This document shows positions 59,606-64,000 of a stretch of 64,000 nucleotides of DNA, piece after piece. The notes beneath the pieces are model-generated. The model had not been told where the DNA came from and made no database searches. It was given only the letters and a program-made list of their open reading frames with translations. How positions within the stretch are numbered: position 1 is the stretch's first letter; each line of letters starts with the position of its first letter. The translations under genes were made by a program, and so were the position numbers. Source of the DNA: Amycolatopsis cihanbeyliensis (lineage in GTDB: Bacteria; Actinomycetota; Actinomycetes; Mycobacteriales; Pseudonocardiaceae); assembly GCF_006715045.1 (NCBI RefSeq), contig NZ_VFML01000001.1, positions 1,766,501 to 1,830,500 of the forward strand. The letters are read 5' to 3'.

Positions 59606-60151
59606 ATGACAGCGGACGCACAGCCCGACCGCCCGCGCGCCGAGGGACCCGCCGTGGTGATCGAGGGGCCGGACGGCGGCCCCACGATCCTGGTGCTGGA
59701 CCCCGGCGGCGCGGCGAAACACGCCGAGCTACCGGCCACCTGGCGGGAACTCGCCGAACGCAGGCAGGTGGCCTGGTGCCGGCTGCCCGCCGACGGGTCA
59801 TTGACCGATGCCGAGGAACTGCTCTCCGATGCCGGCCAGCTCGGTTCCCCTGTGGACATGGTCACCAGCGGCCCGGCCACCGGCACCGTGCTGGACCTGG
59901 CCGGCCGGCACCCCGGCAACGTGCGGGCGCTGCTGCTGGTCGACCCGCCGGTGGAGAGCTCGGCCGACGCCGAGGCGCGGGCGCTCGCGGTCCGCTTCCA
60001 GGAACTGGACCGGGCGGGCGTGGCGGTCGAGACCGTGGCCCGCAGCCCGGGTGGCCCCAGGGACCGCGTGGAACCGCCACTGCCGCTGGGACATCCGGAT
60101 GTGGCGGATGCGGTGGACAGGGTGGTTGCCGCGCTGGACTGGCGGCCCTGA
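59606..60151 (+). CDS. Truncated alpha/beta-hydrolase-fold protein without catalytic serine
   Basis: A 181-residue protein with the alpha/beta-hydrolase order: DGGPTILVLDPGG (oxyanion strand), AERRQVAWCRLPADG, then the nucleophile elbow position reads VTSGPATGTVLDLA where GxSxG is expected, ALLLVDPPV, and a late His in PLGHPDVADAVDRVVAAL. The cap domain is missing and the usual Ser is replaced, so catalysis is doubtful. GAAGGGAG precedes the ATG. It may be a ligand-binding or regulatory relative. Confidence 0.6.
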   Translation: MTADAQPDRPRAEGPAVVIEGPDGGPTILVLDPGGAAKHAELPATWRELAERRQVAWCRLPADGSLTDAEELLSDAGQLGSPVDMVTSGPATGTVLDLAGRHPGNVRALLLVDPPVESSADAEARALAVRFQELDRAGVAVETVARSPGGPRDRVEPPLPLGHPDVADAVDRVVAALDWRP

Positions 60152-60173
60152 GGACGCCGGGCGCGGCACCTGG

Positions 60174-60638
60174 TCACCAGGAGCCGCGCCCGGTGTCGCG
60201 GTTCTCGATCCCGGGGCTGACCTTGGGATCGCGGCCGTGCTGCCCCGGCACCGGCGCCACCACCGGATCGGTGGTCGGCGCGCCGGGGGTCGCGGCGCGG
60301 CTGGCGGTCACCGACTCGGTGAGCTGCTGCTCGCGCGTCCTGGTCAGCAGCGCGATAGTGCCGGCATGCACCAGCCCGAGCACCAGCAGCAACACGCCGA
60401 GCTTGCCCACGACGACCTCCACCGGCGGGCCGCCTATATCCACAAGGGACAGCAAGGCGAGCAGGCCGAGTGTGACGAGATGGAACAGCACCGTCACCAT
60501 CCGGATCATGGAAGTACTCGCCGCCGGGTCGTCCGAGCCGGCCAGGTACCTGCGGCCGCTGCGGTAGATGACCTGCCCGTCGATCAGGACCATGAGCGCG
60601 CCGAGCGCGAGGAACATCAGATAGGTCGTGGTATCCAC
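60174..60638 (-). CDS. Membrane protein of unknown function, three helices
   Basis: A 154-residue protein: helices TYLMFLALGALMVLIDGQVI, MIRMVTVLFHLVTLGLLALL and VVVGKLGVLLLVLGLVHAG, then a hydrophilic tail rich in Pro and Thr ending IENRDTGRGSW. GTG 60638 with AAGGGG seven bases before. It converges on the hydrolase-like gene and belongs with the small envelope proteins here. No family recognised. Confidence 0.6.
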   Translation of the reverse strand: MDTTTYLMFLALGALMVLIDGQVIYRSGRRYLAGSDDPAASTSMIRMVTVLFHLVTLGLLALLSLVDIGGPPVEVVVGKLGVLLLVLGLVHAGTIALLTRTREQQLTESVTASRAATPGAPTTDPVVAPVPGQHGRDPKVSPGIENRDTGRGSW

Positions 60639-60787
60639 GGGTATCCCCTTTCCGGCCCTTTCGGCCCTTCGTCATGGGCGCCGGGCAACACCCTTGTCGG
60701 TTACCCGGAAGGCGAGCGGGGAAACCGGCCGTCAAGATCGCACGTAGACTCACCGAGACTCGCCGAGCGGGACGAAGGCAGGTGACG

Positions 60788-62005
60788 GTGGCAAGCGACG
60801 AGGCGGTGCGGGTGGGCACCCCGGCCGCCATGCGCCGGATCAACCAGCGTGCCGTGCTCGACCTGTTGCGTCGCGGCGGGCCCTCGACGCGGCCCCAGGT
60901 GGCCAAGGAGACCGGGCTGTCCAAGCCGACCGTCGGCCAGGCTTTGCTCGGACTGGTCGAGGCGGGCCTGGTCCGCACCACCGGCCGCACCTCCTCCGGC
61001 CCGGGACGTTCCGCCGTGGTGTACGAGGCGGATCCCACCGCGGGTTATGTGCTGGGCATCGACATCGGGCGCAAGCGCATCCGGGTGGCCGTGGCCGACC
61101 TGGCGGGCGAGATCGTCGCCAGGGGCGAGCAACGCAACACCAGCCGCTCCGTCCGTGGCCTGGTGCGGGCCGTCGGCCGGCTCACCGGCAGCACGGTCGC
61201 GGAGGCCGGGGTGGCCACGGCGGACGTGGTGGTACGCGTGCTGGGCGGCCCCGGCGTCGCCGACGAGGAGGCCCGCTGCTTCCGGCACGCCGCCAACCTG
61301 CCCGCCTTCGAGCAGCCCGGGGTGCTGGACGAGCTGACCGGCGCCGTCGGCCCGGATCTGATCATCGAGAACGACGCGAACCTCGCCGCGGTCGGCGAGC
61401 GGGAGCGCGGCGCGGCCAGGGACGCCGACGTGTTCGCCTGCATCACGGTCGGCACCGGGGTCGGTATGGGGCTGGTGGTGGACGGGCAGCTGTTCCGCGG
61501 GGCGAGCGGTGCGGCCGGCGAGATCGGCTACCTGCCCTACGGCCAGCTTTCCGACGCCCGCGCCGGGGCGCCACCGCGGGGCCACCTCGAGGAGGCCACC
61601 GGCGCCGAGTCGGTGGTGCTCGCGGCCCGGCGGGCCGGGCTGGCCGGAGCACGTTCGGCCAGGCAGGTGTTTCGCCTCGCCCGGCAGGGCGACGAGCCCG
61701 CGCTGCGGGCGGTGGAGGCGGTCGCGACCAGGCTGGCCTTTGTCATCGCCTCGGTCGCCGCGGTGGTCGACCCGCGCCTGGTGGTGCTCAGCGGCGGTAT
61801 CGCGACCAACGCCGACCTACTCCGCGCGCCGATGGATCGCGCGCTGCGCGCGTTCACCCCGCTGGTGCCGCGGATCGTGCAGGGCGAGCTCGGCGAGGAC
61901 GCGGTGCTGGCCGGCGCGATCGCCACCGGGCTGCGCGCGGGCGAAGGCATCGTGTTCGACCGGCGCCTCAGCGAGCCGAGCACGAGCACGGCGAGTGGGA
62001 GCTGA
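60788..62005 (+). CDS. ROK family transcriptional regulator
   Basis: A 405-residue protein: an N-terminal winged helix (RPQVAKETGLSKPTVGQALL near 36-55) followed by an ROK sugar-kinase fold with YVLGIDIGRKRIRVAVADL, IIENDANLAAVGERERG and ITVGTGVGMGLVVDG. The zinc motif CxCGxxGC of kinase members is absent (GYLPYGQLSDARAGAPP in its place), in line with a regulator rather than a kinase. GTG 60788 is better spaced than GTG 60782. Likely controls sugar genes such as the HAD and GH65 pair downstream. Confidence 0.85.
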   Translation: MASDEAVRVGTPAAMRRINQRAVLDLLRRGGPSTRPQVAKETGLSKPTVGQALLGLVEAGLVRTTGRTSSGPGRSAVVYEADPTAGYVLGIDIGRKRIRVAVADLAGEIVARGEQRNTSRSVRGLVRAVGRLTGSTVAEAGVATADVVVRVLGGPGVADEEARCFRHAANLPAFEQPGVLDELTGAVGPDLIIENDANLAAVGERERGAARDADVFACITVGTGVGMGLVVDGQLFRGASGAAGEIGYLPYGQLSDARAGAPPRGHLEEATGAESVVLAARRAGLAGARSARQVFRLARQGDEPALRAVEAVATRLAFVIASVAAVVDPRLVVLSGGIATNADLLRAPMDRALRAFTPLVPRIVQGELGEDAVLAGAIATGLRAGEGIVFDRRLSEPSTSTASGS

Positions 62006-62011
62006 CACATC

Positions 62012-62400
62012 AGTACCGCGATCGCCTTGTTCACCGGGGACCTGCGGGTGCACGAGACGGTGAACACCGTGGTGGCACCGAGGGTGCCCGGCACTGCACG
62101 GACCTGCTGGTGGACGCCGATGTGGCGAACAACCAGCTGAACTGGCAGTGGGTGGCCGGGACCGGCACCGACAGCCGGCCCAACCGGGTGCTGAACCCGC
62201 TGCCGCAGGCAAGCCGCCACGACCCGCTCGGCGAGTACGTGCGGCGCCACCTGCCCGAGCTGGCGGGGTCCCGGGGCGCGGGTACACGAGCCGTGGAAGC
62301 TGCCCGCCGACGAGCGCCACGCCCTGGACTACCCGGAGCCGATCGTGGACCTGCGCGCGGGCGCGGACCGCTTCCTGGCCGCCCGCGAAAGCGGTGACGG
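62012..62400 (+). pseudogene. Remnant of a deoxyribodipyrimidine photolyase gene
   Basis: Pieces of a photolyase remain. At 62015 the N-terminus reads TAIALFTGDLRVHE, the usual opening. From 62101, in another frame, the FAD-domain tail reads DLLVDADVANNQLNWQWVAG and TGTDSRPNRVLNPL up to the ELAG region; from about 62279 a third frame gives VHEPWKLPADERHALDYPEP and IVDLRAGADRF. The centre of the protein (several hundred residues) is deleted and at least two frameshifts separate the pieces. It cannot encode a working enzyme. Confidence 0.85.
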
Positions 62401-62503
62401 GTTCACCACGCGCAGTTGTGTGATCCAGCCGATGGTCCTACCGTTGACACGGCGAGTCCCACAGTCGCGAACTCGCCGGCAGCCGCTCACCGGAGGTGGC
62501 GGA

Positions 62504-62992
62504 GTGAAGCCTTGCGTCCTTGTCGCCGGTGTCGGGAACAGCCTGCTCGGCGACGACGGTTTCGGGATGGAAGTGATCCAGCACCTGGAGAGCGCCTGCC
62601 TGCCGGGATGGGTGCAGATCGCCGACTACGAGATCGGTGGCCGGATCACCTGCGACCTTGTCGGCGGGTACGACACCACGATTCTGATCGACGCCACACC
62701 CAGGGGCGAGCAGCCGGGGACCGTGTCCGTGCTGGAGATCGACCCGGGCTCCGGCACCGCCGCCCCCTCCTTCGTCGCCGGCCACGGCATGCGGCCGGAC
62801 GCCGTGTTCCAGCTACTGGAGTTGCTCGGCTGCGACGCGGGCCGGGTCCTGCTGGTGAGCTGCGAGCCACTGCGGCTCGGCAGCGGGATCGGGCTGAGCC
62901 CGCCGGTGCACCGCGCCGTGCGGGTGGCCGTGCGCGCCGTCACCGACCTGGCCTGGGGCGCCAGCCCCGGGCTCGAGCAGGTCGAGACGTAG
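62504..62992 (+). CDS. Hydrogenase-maturation-type peptidase (M52 family)
   Basis: A 162-residue protease-like protein. VLVAGVGNSLLGDDGFGMEV is the family signature, with a Ni-sensing Glu23, Asp63 in TTILIDATPRGEQ and His in VAGHGMRPDAVF supplying the other ligands. The family trims the C-terminus of NiFe-hydrogenase large subunits. No hydrogenase gene is visible in the window. GTG start with GGAGG seven bases earlier. It is the first intact gene after the photolyase remnant. Confidence 0.85.
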   Translation: MKPCVLVAGVGNSLLGDDGFGMEVIQHLESACLPGWVQIADYEIGGRITCDLVGGYDTTILIDATPRGEQPGTVSVLEIDPGSGTAAPSFVAGHGMRPDAVFQLLELLGCDAGRVLLVSCEPLRLGSGIGLSPPVHRAVRVAVRAVTDLAWGASPGLEQVET

Positions 62993-63039
62993 GCGCCCGT
63001 CCGTGGCAGAACGCCGCCGATACTACTACCGTTCCTGGC

Positions 63040-63774
63040 ATGATCGGACTGCCCGACGGAATCGCCGCCTGCCTCTTCGACCTGGACGGTGTGCTCACCG
63101 GGACGGCCGTCCTGCACCGGGAGGCGTGGAAGCGGACCTTCGACGCCTTCCTGTCCGAACGCGACGGTCCCGGCTTCGAACAGTTCACCGCAGAGGACTA
63201 CGCGAGCTACGTCGACGGCAGGCCACGCGCCGACGGCGTGCGGGAGTTCCTCACCTCCCGCGGGATCGATCTGCCGGAGGGCGATCCGGACGACCCGCCG
63301 AGGGCGAACACGGTCCACGGTGTCGGCAGGCGGAAGAACGAGCTGCTGCAACGCATCCTCGCCGAGCGCGGGGTCACCCCGTTCCCCGGTTCGGTGCGCT
63401 ACCTGGAGGCGGCCAGGGAGGCCGGGCTGGCCATCGGCGTGGTCACCTCCTCGGCCAACGGCGCCGCGGTGCTGGACGGGGCAGGGCTCACCCCGTTCGT
63501 GCAGGCCAGGATCGACGGGCTGGTGATCGCCAGGGAGGGGTTGCGCGGTAAGCCCGCGCCGGATTCCTTCCTCGCCGGGGCCACGGAACTCGGCGCCGCG
63601 CCTGCCAGGACCGCCGTGTTCGAGGACGCGCTGTCCGGGGTGGAGGCAGGCAAAGCGGGCGGGTTCGGCTACGTGGTGGGGGTGAACCGCGCCGGCCAGG
63701 CCGACCGGTTACGCGAGTACGGGGCCGATGTCGTGGTCGACGACCTCGCCGAGCTGCTGGAGCGGGCCGGATGA
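63040..63774 (+). CDS. HAD superfamily hydrolase, beta-phosphoglucomutase-like
   Basis: A 244-residue enzyme: HAD motif I CLFDLDGVLTG (nucleophile Asp14, acid Asp16), a helical cap (HREAWKRTFDAFLSERDG; YASYVDGRPRADGVREFL), motif II VVTSSANGAAVLDGAG, motif III RGKPAPDSF and motif IV FEDALSGVEAGKAG. The cap and DGRPR motif are those of beta-phosphoglucomutases, which turn beta-glucose-1-phosphate into glucose-6-phosphate. It overlaps the GH65 gene by 4 bp, so it should process the phosphorylase product. Confidence 0.87.
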   Translation: MIGLPDGIAACLFDLDGVLTGTAVLHREAWKRTFDAFLSERDGPGFEQFTAEDYASYVDGRPRADGVREFLTSRGIDLPEGDPDDPPRANTVHGVGRRKNELLQRILAERGVTPFPGSVRYLEAAREAGLAIGVVTSSANGAAVLDGAGLTPFVQARIDGLVIAREGLRGKPAPDSFLAGATELGAAPARTAVFEDALSGVEAGKAGGFGYVVGVNRAGQADRLREYGADVVVDDLAELLERAG

Positions 63775-64000
63775 CCAGCCCGCGCCGAGGATACGAATGC
63801 GGCCCGTGGGAACTGCGCTGGCGCGGTCTGGACCTGGAGGAGCTGCAGCGGACCGAGTCCACCTTCGCGCTGTCCAACGGGCACATCGGCATGCGCGGCA
63901 CCCTCGAGGAGGGCGAGCCGCGCGGGCTGCCGGGCACCTACCTGAACGGCTTCTACGAGCAGCACGCGTTGCCCTATGCCGAGCGCGGCTACGGCTACCC
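63771..64000 (+). CDS. GH65 family disaccharide phosphorylase, N-terminal part
   Basis: Partial gene cut by the end of the window, 76 codons visible. WELRWRGLDLEELQRTESTF, ALSNGHIGMRGTLEEGEPRG and LPGTYLNGFYE are the opening beta-sandwich of GH65 trehalose, maltose or kojibiose phosphorylases. Coupled to the beta-phosphoglucomutase-like gene by ATGA. Which disaccharide it uses cannot be told from the N-terminus. Confidence 0.88.
   Translation, partial: MTSPRRGYECGPWELRWRGLDLEELQRTESTFALSNGHIGMRGTLEEGEPRGLPGTYLNGFYEQHALPYAERGYGY

Noticed and set aside
1..64000. CRISPR array, tRNA or rRNA genes
   Set aside because: No regularly spaced repeats and no tRNA- or rRNA-like sequence was noticed when reading both strands.

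Overview
The window is high-GC DNA with frequent GTG starts, dense 4-bp ATGA/GTGA gene overlaps, SoxR, DUF4383, DUF3140 and DUF3618 proteins and XRE/DUF5753 regulators. This is typical of an actinomycete, most likely one of the Pseudonocardiaceae (inference; there is no rRNA to test it). All protein names below come from reading motifs and overall resemblance; no database search was run.

Layout. 1-1441: end of a branched-chain amino acid type ABC transporter (permease tail, lipoprotein receptor). 1460-5137: a GT-C membrane glycosyltransferase and a secreted GH5 glycosidase. 5643-8723: a small membrane protein, then a cytochrome P450, cupin and SDR operon. 8785-9951: a secreted phytase-like esterase. 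10052-34068: a large extracellular-glycan locus with two nucleotide-sugar arms (WbpB/E/D-like and PglE/PglD-like), several glycosyltransferases including a GT2-GT4 fusion, a Wzx flippase, a Wzy/ligase-like protein, a Wzz-like chain-length protein, a WecB/TagA enzyme, and large secreted proteins (a DMF-amidase-like/DUF4082 protein and a probable glycosidase). Its two convergent arms meet at an 81-bp dispersed repeat. 34223-38366: response regulator, GAF-PAS histidine kinase and a secreted GH18 chitinase preceded by two DasR-like sites. 38510-40863: VKOR plus DsbA-like thiol oxidation pair, IPP isomerase and a small membrane protein. 41287-43071: SoxR with a sox box, an Lrp/AsnC regulator and a class III adenylate cyclase.

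43222-48722: an aromatic-acid type catabolic operon (fumarylacetoacetase, unknown protein, FAD monooxygenase, altered metallo-beta-lactamase-fold protein) divergent from a MarR regulator, with a clear palindromic operator between them and a related half-site before the fumarylacetoacetase gene. 48719-52244: an accessory patch, visibly less GC-rich in its middle, of small poorly recognisable genes, some frameshifted. 52245-54767: an XRE/DUF5753 regulator and an alpha-lytic-type serine protease. 54959-60638: LysR, a lone cytochrome oxidase subunit I, and a group of small envelope/stress proteins. 60788-64000: a ROK regulator, a deleted photolyase pseudogene, an orphan hydrogenase-maturation-type peptidase, a beta-phosphoglucomutase-like HAD enzyme and the start of a GH65 phosphorylase.

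The most interesting items are: the catabolic operon in which the MBL-fold protein has lost its second metal site and no ring-cleaving dioxygenase is present; the palindromic operators for MarR, SoxR and DasR-like regulators; the 81-bp inverted-end repeat present twice; and the glycan locus with its DUF4082 giant.
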